51,097 bases of DNA from SABI01 sp963676605 (GCA_963676605.2 CAXXSP010000003.1:1-51097), one strand, 5' to 3'. Counted from the stretch's first letter, positions 1 through 8,900 are shown. Numbers and translations are program-made. Notes: generated by a model not told the origin, from the sequence alone.

Positions 1-121
1 AGTTTAAAGATTTAAATTAAAAAAATAAATTTCTGTTGGATCTGATGTTGAAACATACACATAATACTCGTAAGCATAAATTTTTTAAAAATTTTCAGCA
101 TTTCCATAAACAACCACTGTT

Positions 122-598
122 TCATTAACTGACTAAAATAATATTTTTATTAAAATATAATTTTACATTGTAAATGCTATTATCGATAAAATAAGATAAA
201 TCATAAAGCCTTAAAGGCTCATCTTCGCTATATTTAAATAACATTAGCAAAAGGTCCAAACATTCAATATATTTTAAGTCTTTTACTACCAGAGAAGTAG
301 GATAAAAGTATATTCGTTCTAAATGAATGGTTTTTACAATAAAAATACATGTGCTTCCAGTAGTGTAATTTACTAAATGCATATCCCAATCATCGCCAAG
401 AATAATTAAATAGTCAATTCCATCATGATTATAATATTCCTGCATTAATAAATTTAATTGGAAATAGAGTTATTTTACTATTTTATATGGTTTATCAGAA
501 ACAGAGAATATTTTTCCGCATGAAAAGCTGAAAGATTCAGATTTTATTTGAAATAAAAAACACAAAATAATGAAATATTTTAAGAACGAAAAAATCAT
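122..598 (-). CDS. Putative ciliate secreted or membrane protein, read with TAA = Gln
   Basis: With the standard code only 445..125 is open (106 aa). If TAA is read as Gln, as in Tetrahymena and Paramecium nuclei, the frame opens to an ATG at 598 and stays open through TAA at 472..470 and TAA at 127..125. It then ends at a TGA at 124..122, giving 158 residues. The added N-terminus starts MIFSFLKYFIILCFLF, which looks like a signal peptide or membrane anchor. The body has acidic and aromatic stretches (GDDWDMH, SEDEPLRLYD), and I recognise no family. The gene points away from the telomere at 716-944 and its ATG lies about 120 bp from it, a typical compact macronuclear layout. Base composition is far more AT-rich than anything after 945. 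The alternative is a short bacterial ORF on AT-rich foreign DNA, but the reassigned-code reading and adjoining telomere argue against it. Confidence 0.55.
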
Positions 599-715
599 TT
601 TTATTTTGAACACTATTTAATTATATTATTTGATTCAAAAATTAATAATAATCAAGAAAATGTAAAATGTTTTAATACAAAAAAAAAAATAATAAAATTG
701 TTTTAAAAAAATTTT
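599..715. other. AT-rich subtelomeric spacer
   Basis: About 115 bases of almost pure A/T with several homopolymer runs (A10 near 679-688 and A7 near 705-711) lie between the predicted ciliate start codon and the first GGGTT unit. No gene or clear structure is visible. It presumably holds the promoter and 5' leader of the minus-strand ciliate gene, and its composition matches positions 1-598 rather than the spirochaete part. Confidence 0.5.
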
Positions 716-944
716 GGGTTGGGGTTGGGGTTGGGGTTGGGGTTGGGGTTGGGTTGGGGTTGGGGTTGGGTTGGGGTTGGGGTTGGGGTTGGGGTTGGGG
801 TTGGGGTTGGGGTTGGGGTTGGGGTTGGGGTTGGGGTTGGGGTTGGGGTTGGGGTTGGGGTTGGGGTTGGGGTTGGGGTTGGGGTTGGGGTTGGGGTTGG
901 GGTTGGGGTTGGGGTTGGGGTTGGGGTTGGGGTTGGGGTTGGGG
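716..944 (+). repeat. Ciliate-type telomere array, (GGGGTT)n
   Basis: About 229 bp of tandem hexamer, roughly 38 units of GGGGTT on the plus strand. The three shorter GGGTT units (716-720, 751-755, 768-772) all lie in the first quarter, next to the AT-rich DNA, and the rest is uniform. GGGGTT is the Tetrahymena telomere repeat and a major Paramecium unit. The G-rich strand runs 5' to 3' away from the AT-rich segment, which is the correct orientation for a telomere capping the left-hand DNA. It is the wrong orientation for capping the bacterial DNA on the right. Because the unit is six bases, all frames stay open and give meaningless Pro-Thr, Gly-Leu and Gly-Trp runs. Confidence 0.9.
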
Positions 945-1062
945 ATCGCTTCAACCTTCTCCGTATGGAGGGAGAGACCTTGCCGAATCTTCCATGGATG
1001 ACATTCGAGACCGTCGTCGGACTGACGCCCGCTTTCTTGGAGATCTCCTTGATAGTTAACAT
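945..1062 (-). CDS. LacI-family regulator, only the N-terminal HTH remains (cut at the chimeric junction)
   Basis: The protein begins MLTIKEISKKAGVSPTTV and continues through VSNVIHGRFGKVSPSIRRRL, the classic LacI/GalR DNA-binding helix-turn-helix and the start of the hinge side. After about 39 codons it runs directly into the GGGGTT array, so the ligand-binding domain is missing. The gene follows the GH4/ABC operon on the same strand. The best candidate target is the 18-bp palindrome at 5677-5694 in front of that operon. I chose the start at 1062 over the in-frame ATG at 1086, because family members begin close to TIKEIA and because a good promoter (1069-1097) puts transcription start at or next to this ATG. 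The truncation is probably an assembly artefact, with the full gene continuing elsewhere in the true genome. Confidence 0.85.
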
Positions 1063-1068
1063 AGCACT

Positions 1069-1097
1069 ACTATATGCATCTCCCATTCTTTTGTCAA
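1069..1097 (-). promoter_or_regulatory. Sigma-70-type promoter for the truncated lacI
   Basis: On the minus strand TTGACA (1097..1092) is followed by a 17-bp spacer and TATAGT (1074..1069). Only six bases separate the -10 box from the lacI ATG at 1062, so the predicted transcript starts at the start codon (leaderless). The -35 box touches the upstream terminator stem. Confidence 0.6.
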
Positions 1098-1130
1098 AAG
1101 CTCCCGGAAAGATATCCGGGAGCGCTTTTT
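1097..1130 (-). terminator. Rho-independent terminator of the glycoside operon
   Basis: The stem GCTCCCGG (1100-1107) pairs with CCGGGAGC (1116-1123) around an 8-base loop, flanked by A4 on the left and T5 on the right, so it can work in both directions. It lies directly after the GH4 stop codon at 1133 and separates the operon from lacI. Confidence 0.8.
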
Positions 1131-1132
1131 CA

Positions 1133-2488
1133 TTACTTCAGATATCCCAGCCACTTGCTCTGGGTGGTAATCATACGGTCGACAAGATCATCAATCCGGC
1201 TGACCTGATGCACCACAGGGTTTGCGACGAGTGCCTGAACGGCAGCGGTTCTGCTCTTTGTGATAACGGCTTCGGCTGTGAGATCATACACTCCACAGTA
1301 GTTTCTCAACATAGCGAGATACCCCTTGGGAAGTGCATCAACCTTGATACCGTTCACCCCGTTCTTATTGATGATGGCCGGGACTTCAACCACAACCCAG
1401 GAAGGAAGGTCTTCTATCAGTCCATTATTGATGATATTCACGGCAGACTCTTCATACCCCGCATCGGTGATGATTCCTTCGATGATCGGTATTGCACGTT
1501 CATGGGATTTCAGTTCGATCTCCGGCTTATGCTCAACAGTGAGCGCTGCGCGGTAGTAGTCATAGAAGTCAAGTATTCCCCGGTGGTCCACAACATCCCA
1601 GGCCCAGGAGAGATATTCCCCGAAGTGGGAGTCTACGGTGATGGGAAGCAGCTGGTAGTGTTCGAGCATGAACTTTCCGATTCTTCTGTCTGCCCAGTAG
1701 AATCTGCCCTTTCGCTTCTCGATCTTCTTCTCATACATCTCATGGCTTTCCATCTTACCGGTAGCGAGATAGGATTCATAGAAATCGCTGTAACCGATCT
1801 CGTCCCTGAAGAAGCCGTCAGCTTTTTCAAGCACCTCAGGATAGAGGTCCTTACCCGTCTTTTTGTCCTGGAGTGAGTACATACAGCTGAAATGGTTCAG
1901 CCCGGCAGCACGGAAGGAGAGGTCATCTATATCCTTGTCGAGCATCCCCGGCAGCCATCTGTTCAGCCAACCTATCTCATGGCACATACCGACGAACTTC
2001 GCCTCGGGATATTTTCTCATGACAGCGGTACCGATTGCAGTCATCGGATTCGAATAGTTGAAGATCCATGCATCAGGACAGATCTCCATCGCATCTCCCA
2101 CGATATCGAGAATGTGAGGAATGATTCTCAGGGAGTGGAACACTCCTCCGGGGCCTCCGTTTTCTCCGTACACCTGACGGATTCCATACTCGAGAGGGAC
2201 TTTCCAGTCCTCGTCCCACAGCTTGAATCTGTCACCTACCTCGATGGAGGAAATAATATAATCAGCTCCCTTAAAGGCGGCTTTTCTGTCGAGAGTTGCA
2301 CTGACGGTATAATCCAGTCCATGGTCTTTCACAAAACCTTCAGCAATCCGGTGCACTTTATCTACTGCTACCTGATTGATGTCAAGAAGAGTGACTTCAC
2401 TCCCCGAAAGCACCTTGCTCTGGAAGATATCTCCGAGCATTCCGAGTCCGAACTGGAGAGAGCCAGCTCCTACAAGTACGATTTTCAT
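1133..2488 (-). CDS. Glycoside hydrolase family 4, probable alpha-glucosidase or alpha-galacturonidase type
   Basis: A 451-residue cytoplasmic enzyme. Family GH4 cleaves glycosides by an NAD+- and Mn2+-dependent redox/elimination route. The N-terminal Rossmann motif VGAGSLQFG is at residues 6-14. The NP motif is at Asn147, the metal-binding CHE motif at Cys169-His170-Glu171, and Asn198-His199 follow. The CH-x motif is typical of GH4 members acting on unphosphorylated sugars, whereas the CD/CN forms belong to phospho-glycosidases; this fits with import by an ABC system rather than a PTS. The length is normal for the family. It is the last gene of an operon with a CUT1 ABC importer (37-nt gap to the permease) and is followed by a terminator. 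The exact substrate (alpha-glucoside, alpha-galactoside or uronide) cannot be read from sequence alone. Confidence 0.85.
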   Translation of the reverse strand: MKIVLVGAGSLQFGLGMLGDIFQSKVLSGSEVTLLDINQVAVDKVHRIAEGFVKDHGLDYTVSATLDRKAAFKGADYIISSIEVGDRFKLWDEDWKVPLEYGIRQVYGENGGPGGVFHSLRIIPHILDIVGDAMEICPDAWIFNYSNPMTAIGTAVMRKYPEAKFVGMCHEIGWLNRWLPGMLDKDIDDLSFRAAGLNHFSCMYSLQDKKTGKDLYPEVLEKADGFFRDEIGYSDFYESYLATGKMESHEMYEKKIEKRKGRFYWADRRIGKFMLEHYQLLPITVDSHFGEYLSWAWDVVDHRGILDFYDYYRAALTVEHKPEIELKSHERAIPIIEGIITDAGYEESAVNIINNGLIEDLPSWVVVEVPAIINKNGVNGIKVDALPKGYLAMLRNYCGVYDLTAEAVITKSRTAAVQALVANPVVHQVSRIDDLVDRMITTQSKWLGYLK

Positions 2489-2525
2489 ATGCGCGATGTT
2501 CCTTCTACCGGTATTTTCCGGTATC

Positions 2526-3398
2526 TTATTTTATTGATCCTTCCACCATGCCCTTAATGATATAGCGTTGAGCGAACAGATAGAGGATGATGATAGGTAT
2601 GATTGCCAGGAATGTCGATGTGAGAATCAGATCCCACTGTTTCAGATAGGCGCCGGCGAATGCAGTGACGGCGACCGGAAGGGTCTGTACTGCACCGTTC
2701 GATCCGAGTACAAGATACGGAAGTAGATAGTCGTTCCAGATCCAGATACCATTGAGGATCAGGACAGTGACGATGATCGGCTTGAGCAGCGGGAATACGA
2801 TTGAGAAGAACGTTCTGGCGGGAGAACAGCCGTCAATCGTTGCCGCCTCTTCAAGTTCATAGGGAATATTTTTGATGAATCCGTGGAAGATGAAGATGGA
2901 GAGGGAAGAGCCGAAACCGAGATAGGCGAAAACCATTCCTCCTACACTTCCGAGCAGTTTCAGATGCAAAGCATTGCTCAGGATTCTGAGCCATCTCACC
3001 AGAGGATACATCAGAACCTGGAACGGGATGACCATAGCTGCCACAAACACCATGAAAATGATGACTGACCAGAGTTTCTTTTCATGACGTACAAGTACCC
3101 ATGCGGCCATTGAGGAGAACGTGACAATAACCAGGAGTGAGATGACGGTGATAACCACCGAGTCTCCGAACGCTCCCAGGTAATCGACGGTCGAGTTGGT
3201 GAAGATTCTCTGTATGTTGATACCCAGCTGGCCCCAGTTTTCAGGAAGAGCGACCGCATTGACGATGATCTCCTTGGAGGTCTTTGCCGAGTTGAGGACG
3301 ACCATAGCGAAGGGAATCATAAAGAGGATAAACAGGAGAATCGTAACGAATTCCAGCAGATAGATCGATGCTTTGCGTTTAAGTGTTGAAGTTTTCAT
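2526..3398 (-). CDS. Carbohydrate ABC transporter permease, MalG type (CUT1)
   Basis: A 290-residue inner-membrane permease with about six membrane helices. An N-terminal helix is followed by a periplasmic loop. The conserved EAA loop that docks the ATPase reads EEAATIDGCSPARTFF, near residues 190-205. The C-terminus (IIKGMVEGSIK) resembles the G-x-x-x-G-S-x-K ending common to MalG-type subunits. Its start codon overlaps the stop of the upstream MalF-type gene by one base (TAATG), which indicates translational coupling. Together with the permease and binding protein upstream it forms an oligosaccharide importer. No ATPase is encoded in this operon, so a shared MsmK-like ATPase elsewhere is likely (inference). 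Confidence 0.9.
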   Translation of the reverse strand: MKTSTLKRKASIYLLEFVTILLFILFMIPFAMVVLNSAKTSKEIIVNAVALPENWGQLGINIQRIFTNSTVDYLGAFGDSVVITVISLLVIVTFSSMAAWVLVRHEKKLWSVIIFMVFVAAMVIPFQVLMYPLVRWLRILSNALHLKLLGSVGGMVFAYLGFGSSLSIFIFHGFIKNIPYELEEAATIDGCSPARTFFSIVFPLLKPIIVTVLILNGIWIWNDYLLPYLVLGSNGAVQTLPVAVTAFAGAYLKQWDLILTSTFLAIIPIIILYLFAQRYIIKGMVEGSIK

Positions 3399-4285
3399 TA
3401 CATTTCCACCTCTTTCCTCTTGTTGATCGACACCTGTATCAGGGCGACAACAACCAGAACCACGAAGAGCATCACAGCTTTCGCCTGTGCTTCAGCCATC
3501 TTGTTCGCAGTTGCCGTATCGAAAATATTCATGGCGAGCAGCTGACTGGCTTTCACCGGAAGATCCATGAATCGGGTGGCCGGACCTCCCTTCGTCAATG
3601 TCAGGTTCATGTCGAACTGCTTGAATGAGTAAGTCAGCGTCAGAAAGAGCGAGATGGTGAAGGCGTTGGCCATCATCGGGATCAGGATATGGAACACATT
3701 CCGTATGAACCCTGCACCGTCAACCGAGGCCGCTTCCATAAGAGACTTCGGAATACTCTGGATCGCAGCGACATAGATCAGCATGATGTACCCTGCGAAC
3801 TGCCAGGTATTCACTGCCGACATCGCCCAGATCACCGTCTCGGGCTTTGAAAGAAACGAGACCTTGAGGAACTCTATCGAGTATGCCGTACCCAGTGATA
3901 CCAGGATGTTGTTCATGATGAACTGCCAGATATAACCGAGAACGATACCTCCGATGAGATAAGGAACGAAGAAACCCGCACGATAGAAGTTCCTGAACTT
4001 CACCTTGCTTGTCACGATGAGAGAGAGGGTAAAACTCACCACATTCACCAGGATCACATTGATCACCGTATAACCGATAGTGATCATGAAGGAATGCAGG
4101 AAATCGGGGGCGCTGAACAGTTTCGAGAAGTTCTTGAAACCGACGAAATTGATGACGGGACTCACCCCGTTCCAGTCGGTAAGTGAATAATAGATACCCA
4201 GAGAGAACGGTACGATGATGATCATGATGAATGTAAAAACGACCGGTATAAGAAACAGGGTATTCACTACGCTGCGCTGCTTCAT
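3398..4285 (-). CDS. Carbohydrate ABC transporter permease, MalF type (CUT1)
   Basis: A 295-residue inner-membrane permease, partner of the MalG-type protein. Hydrophobic segments begin with TLFLIPVVFTFIMIIIVPF. The EAA loop reads MEAASVDGAGFIRNVFHILI in the C-terminal third. An upstream in-frame ATG exists at 4339, but I chose ATG 4285 because AAAAGGAGGAG lies directly in front of it and the protein then begins MKQRSVVNTLF, as expected for the family. The gap to the binding-protein gene upstream is about 67 nt and holds a G/C-rich inverted repeat (GGCCGGTTTTCCGGCC, 4320-4335). That repeat may lower expression of the permeases relative to the binding protein, a common design in such operons. 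Confidence 0.9.
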   Translation of the reverse strand: MKQRSVVNTLFLIPVVFTFIMIIIVPFSLGIYYSLTDWNGVSPVINFVGFKNFSKLFSAPDFLHSFMITIGYTVINVILVNVVSFTLSLIVTSKVKFRNFYRAGFFVPYLIGGIVLGYIWQFIMNNILVSLGTAYSIEFLKVSFLSKPETVIWAMSAVNTWQFAGYIMLIYVAAIQSIPKSLMEAASVDGAGFIRNVFHILIPMMANAFTISLFLTLTYSFKQFDMNLTLTKGGPATRFMDLPVKASQLLAMNIFDTATANKMAEAQAKAVMLFVVLVVVALIQVSINKRKEVEM

Positions 4286-4319
4286 ACGGGGCTCCTCCTT
4301 TTCTTCGATAATGAAGTAC

Positions 4320-4335
4320 GGCCGGAAAACCGGCC
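4320..4335 (-). promoter_or_regulatory. Intercistronic hairpin between binding-protein and permease genes
   Basis: GGCCGGTTTTCCGGCC forms a stem of GGCCGG with CCGGCC around TTTT. It lies between the binding-protein stop (4353) and the permease start (4285). It has no following T run, so a role in mRNA stability or partial termination is more likely than full termination. Confidence 0.5.
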
Positions 4336-4352
4336 GCACTTGCGTTAGTACT

Positions 4353-5621
4353 CTACATGGTCGGGAGACTTGCGATAGCAGCCTTCATGTCAGAGATGAA
4401 CTGACCGAGATCATCCTGGTTCTGTGCGAACAGGTCGTACACAGGACCGAACACGTTCTGGCCTGCACCGTCAGGAAGCATTCCGAAGAATACGCCATAG
4501 TTGCCGCCCTTCGCATTTGCTGCCATGAGAGCCTGGCTGAGCTGTCCGGAAGGTTTGAGTGTGACTGACTTGAAAGCGGGGATCATACCGGCCTGATTGA
4601 CGATATAGTCCTGACCTTCGGGAGTTCCTGCCATAGCAGCGAGGAAAGCTTTCGCTTCTTCAGCTCTGGGACTCTGTGCATTCACGACGTACCAGCTGGG
4701 AGCAAAGAGATAGAGACCGGTCTGAGGAGCTTCGGTGAATGCGTGGGGAGCATACCCGATTTTGAAGGTTACACCCATCTGAGCCATGTTGGGATCTACC
4801 CAGTTGCCCTGGTGGAGGAAAGCGGTCTTGCCCTGTGCGAAAGCACCGACCTGGTCATCATAGCTTCCGTTGAGCAGGATATTCTGGTCAGCATATTTGA
4901 ACAGGAGCTGCACATACTTTGCATACTCAGTGAAACGTGCTTCGTCCATCTTGCCTTCCAGAGCCATGTCGATAATGCTTGTGTCTGTGAAATCAAGTCC
5001 GCCGCCCCAGTATGCTGCGAGGTTGTGCTGGCCTGCGACCCACCACATGCCACCTGCAAGTGATGCCGCCATGGAAACGGGAGCGTCAATACCGAGCTGA
5101 GCTTTCTTGGCTTCGAGGGTCTTAAAGGCCTTCTCATAGGCGCTTCTGGTAGTCAGTGTTGCAGGATCGATACCGGCTTTTGCCAGAATGTCTGCATTGT
5201 AGGCGAGACCGTATCCTTCGATCGCTACGGGGAAGCCGTAGACAGTTCCATCAACGATGAATTCGAGATCGGTATCATCAACCCATGCTTCACCGTCCAT
5301 GCTGGCGATGTAGTCTTTCCAGACATTATATCCGCCGAGACCTTCGATCTGGAAGATATCGGGCATATCACCGGCCTGAGCCTTGGCCTTGAGAGCACCG
5401 CCGAAATCAGCGCCGCCTCCGAGCGTTTCAACTTCTACGGTTACTCCGGGAGTTGCCGCCGAGTATTTGGCTGCATACTCATCAAGAGCATCCTTGATCT
5501 CTACTTTCAACTGGAACATCGTTACCGTCTTATCCCCGGAAACCTCTTCTGCGGCACCACCGGCGAATACACTCGCAGTGAGGACGAGCACAGACAGAGC
5601 TACAACGATTATCTTCTTCAT
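4353..5621 (-). CDS. Sugar ABC transporter substrate-binding protein (family 1)
   Basis: A 422-residue exported binding protein. The signal peptide MKKIIVVALSVLVLTASVFA is followed by GGAAEE, a mature start very common in spirochaete binding proteins. There is no lipobox cysteine. The body is MalE-like: AGDMPDIFQIEGLGG, an AYNADILAKAGIDP segment, Trp-rich GGMWWVAGQHN, and the FLHQGNW motif seen in CUT1 binding proteins. The start at 5621 is set by AAGGAGG nine bases upstream; a longer in-frame ATG at 5669 has no such site and would bury the signal peptide. It is the first gene of the alpha-glycoside operon, downstream of a strong promoter overlapped by a LacI-type operator (5677-5734), so repression relieved by the glycoside or its product is expected. 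Confidence 0.9.
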   Translation of the reverse strand: MKKIIVVALSVLVLTASVFAGGAAEEVSGDKTVTMFQLKVEIKDALDEYAAKYSAATPGVTVEVETLGGGADFGGALKAKAQAGDMPDIFQIEGLGGYNVWKDYIASMDGEAWVDDTDLEFIVDGTVYGFPVAIEGYGLAYNADILAKAGIDPATLTTRSAYEKAFKTLEAKKAQLGIDAPVSMAASLAGGMWWVAGQHNLAAYWGGGLDFTDTSIIDMALEGKMDEARFTEYAKYVQLLFKYADQNILLNGSYDDQVGAFAQGKTAFLHQGNWVDPNMAQMGVTFKIGYAPHAFTEAPQTGLYLFAPSWYVVNAQSPRAEEAKAFLAAMAGTPEGQDYIVNQAGMIPAFKSVTLKPSGQLSQALMAANAKGGNYGVFFGMLPDGAGQNVFGPVYDLFAQNQDDLGQFISDMKAAIASLPTM

Positions 5622-5676
5622 GCGAAACCTCCTTGGTATCGGCATTTTCCTCGCCGATACTGATTGCAATTGGAAT

Positions 5677-5694
5677 AGGTGTTACGTAACACCT
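5677..5694. promoter_or_regulatory. LacI-family operator, 18-bp perfect palindrome
   Basis: AGGTGTTACGTAACACCT is a perfect palindrome with the central CG typical of LacI/GalR operators. It lies about 12 bp downstream of the -10 box of the glycoside operon promoter, over the likely transcription start and leader. The truncated LacI at the end of the same operon is the obvious candidate ligand. Confidence 0.7.
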
Positions 5695-5706
5695 TCTATA
5701 TTTCTG

Positions 5707-5734
5707 AATATATCATATAAGAAAATCTTGTCAA
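5707..5734 (-). promoter_or_regulatory. Promoter of the glycoside uptake operon
   Basis: On the minus strand TTGACA (5734..5729), a 16-bp spacer and TATATT (5712..5707). A conventional leader of about 80 nt follows, containing the operator palindrome and the ribosome binding site. Upstream at 5766-5775 there is a C run with no evident role. Confidence 0.65.
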
Positions 5735-5882
5735 GCATATTTTTGTCCTAATTTTCTCAAAATCTCCCCCCCCCCTCATCTACTCTACCTGACAACAGCT
5801 TCCATCCGAAGAAATCACAGATATACGATAGAAGAGGCAAAAAGACATCACGCAGTTTTTCAGGTTTTCTCTGCACTTTCCG

Positions 5883-5910
5883 TTGTATACTTTGCTTCGC
5901 ACGGTATAAT
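5883..5910 (+). promoter_or_regulatory. Promoter of the polysaccharide operon
   Basis: TTGTAT (5883-5888), a 16-bp spacer and a perfect TATAAT (5905-5910). The GTG start codon at 5918 follows after seven bases with no Shine-Dalgarno sequence, so the message is predicted to be leaderless. Confidence 0.5.
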
Positions 5911-5917
5911 AAGAGCA

Positions 5918-8900
5918 GTGAAGAAAAGGCGAAAGAAACAGAACAGGAAAAGAAAGGTACGTATTACAGCACCAAGGCTTTTTATCATCCTTCTCGTCCT
6001 CGCAGCATTGATCAGCACACCTCTCTTTCTCTGGCGGGCCTCTGCCATGCAGGAGGTATCTGTCACGGTGTACGATAAGACGATCAATGAACAGGGAACC
6101 GCTCACCACGAGACCCTCGCCTGGTTCCTCAGGCAGTATAAATATCCTGACAGGACCGGGGATGTCTTCGATGCCGTCTCAGGCTACCTCGGCTACCACC
6201 CCGAGGCCGCCGAACCTATTCAGGATCTGTCAAGCCTGGATGAAAGAACTGATGTTCTGTACATGTCCGATACCTACGGAGTATTCAAGGATCCTTCAAC
6301 CGTAAAAGAGGGAGAGAGCCCCCTTCTGTGGGGCGGAACATCTCTTTCAGATACAGCGTATCTGAGAGACTTCCTCAACAGAGAGAAGAGCAGTACGCTT
6401 ATAGCCGAGTACAACACCTTCGCCGATTCTACCCCCTTCTATGTCCGCTCTGAGATGCAGCAGATTATGGGAACCAGGGGTATCGGCTGGACAGGGCTCT
6501 ATATCTACCATCTGGAAAATCTCGATGAGATTCCTTCCCGTCACCTGGAGAATCATGAGGGACCGTGGAATTACCGGGGTCCCGGGATCATCCTCATCAG
6601 TGAGGATAATGAGGTGATAGTCCTTGAAGGAGGTGAAGCAACCTTCACCTACACACAGGCAGGCACAGATGAGCTTTCTCTCTCGGGTTCCTTTGAATAC
6701 AGGCTTCCTTTCGAGATCACGGTACCGAAAGCCTCCACTTCCATTCTCGCAGAGTATACCCTCTCCGTCGACGAGACGGGAAAGGAGAAACTCAGGCAGT
6801 ACGGTTTGCCCTCTTCCTTCCCTGCGGTGCAGATGAAGGAGACCGCGAACCACCGAGCATACTACTTCTCGGGGAACTGGGCTTACAATCCGCGTCCGCT
6901 CCGGTTCAGCACGGTGGCTCATATGGCTTCCTTCATGAGCCGCTTCGCCCCTCCCGAGGAGACCTTTCTCTGGAAGGGCTACATGCCGCTGCTCGAAGCT
7001 GTCTTCAGTGAAGCTGAAGCAAGATCCTCAGAGGTGATTCCTCCGCTGGCGGGTGAATCCGTCGATATCGAGGGGACGGCGCTGATGGCACGTGCAACAG
7101 ACAGGGAGCTCCTTGTCTATGCTGATGGTACCTGGTCCCCCTTCTTCGTTGAGGGTGTGAATCTCGGAACAGCAATGCCGGGAAAATGGTTCACCGACTT
7201 CCCGGGAGACCGGAGCCTCTATTACCGATGGCTCACACAGATGGGAGAGCTGGGAGTGAACACGCTGCGCGTGTACACCCTCCTTGATCCCCAGTTCTAT
7301 AACGCCTTCTCCCTCTATAACCGCCTCCACCCTGAAGAGCCGCTCTACCTGATGCAGGAGATCTGGCCGGAAGAGAATCCCGAAGGACACGATTACCTGA
7401 GACCTCAGTACGTACAGGCCTTCGAGAAAGAGATTGAATATGTCATTGATGCCGTACACGGCAATGCCGATATCGCAGAAAGGCGGGGAAGAGCCTGGGG
7501 AGTCTACACCTCTGATATCTCCGATTATATCATCGGGTATCTTGTGGGACGGGAACTCGAACCGATCGAGGTGGAAGAGACCGATGAGCAGCACGCTGGC
7601 TACCGGTACACAGGGGAGTATATCGGAACGACAAAGGATGCCACACCCACCGAATCGTGGCTCGCATCCTCCTGTGACTACCTGATCTCCTACGAGCAGG
7701 CGCTCTACGGAGAACAGCACCCGGTCTCTCTGGTAAACTGGCCTATCCTCGATTATATAGAGCACGAATCGGAACGAGACGAGAACGGAATCAAGAACAA
7801 TGAATTCAACGACCGGACAAGTGGTCGACATCAACCACCTGAGCCTGGGTGAGAAGAACAAGGCGGGATTATTCGGTTCATATCATATCTACCCGAACTA
7901 TCCTGATTTCATGAACAATGATCCGCTCTACGATAAGTGGGAGGATGAACAGGGTCGTTTCCGCTATGGCGGGTACCTGAAAGAGTTCATGGAAGGGCAC
8001 CGGACATACCCTGCGGTCGTCGCCGAGTTCGGTCTTTCGACCGGTATGGGAAACGCTCATATGAACCCTGACGGCTATCATCACGGGGGTATGGATGAAA
8101 AGACTCAGGGTGAAGGTATCATCCGTATGTTCGAGGCGATGAGAGCCGAAGGATACAGCGGAGGAATCATCTTTGAATGGATGGATGAGTGGGCGAAAAA
8201 AACCTGGACGACCGAACCCTATATGATACCCTATGAACGTCAGATCCTCTGGCATAATGCCGTTGACCCGGAGCAGAACTACGGAATCCTCGCCTACGAG
8301 GCCCTCCGTCCCGAGAGGGCGGGAGCTGTACAGGAAGGATCGGACCTTAATTGAAAGGATAGAACTCAGGGAAGACGCCTCCTTCCTCTGGGTGGAGGTC
8401 ACCTTCAGGGAGAAGATAAACCTGAACCAGAGTCAGATCCTCATCGGACTCGATACCCTCTCAGGAGAACGGGGCGACCTGCGATACCTGATAGACCTTG
8501 AGACCAAAGCCCCCAGCGGCATGGAGTACCTTGTCATTCTCGATTCCTTCCCCTCTTCCCGCCTCCTTGCCATCGAGGAATCAGACTACACCTCCTATCA
8601 TTTCTCCAGTACGGAGTCACTGAGATCCACAGGAGAATTCCAGGAGATGAGCAAGCTGATCAATAAGCACGAGCCCTGGAGGACGGAACTCCGATCCCGG
8701 CCCACTATGAGAATGCGAGCGCCCTTCGGTACGGGGAGCTGAAAGGGAATACGAACCACTGGAACATAGAGGGGAATACGATCTCTCTCCGTATTCCGTG
8801 GACACGAATCAATGTAAGTGACCCCTCTTCTCGTCGTGTCCTTGATGATACCGGTCTCTATTATTCCGACCCGCTCCGCGATACGATCCAAACTGCCGGC

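Noticed and set aside
716..944. Bacterial linear-chromosome telomere or CRISPR-like array
   Set aside because: Spirochaete (Borrelia) telomeres are covalent hairpins, not GGGGTT arrays, and a CRISPR needs spacers between repeats. None are present.
703..1086. Long Pro-Thr, Gly-Leu and Gly-Trp repeat proteins across the GGGGTT array on both strands
   Set aside because: A six-base repeat keeps frames open by arithmetic. No ribosome sites, and the same DNA gives several equally open frames. Only the LacI HTH end is real.
719..1876. 385-codon plus-strand ORF running from the telomere into the GH4 gene
   Set aside because: It is the antisense of the GH4 gene extended through the repeat, with no family signature.
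5765..5776. C homopolymer run as a phase-variation tract
   Set aside because: It lies outside both promoters and all coding regions, so a length change would have no evident effect. It may also be a consensus error.
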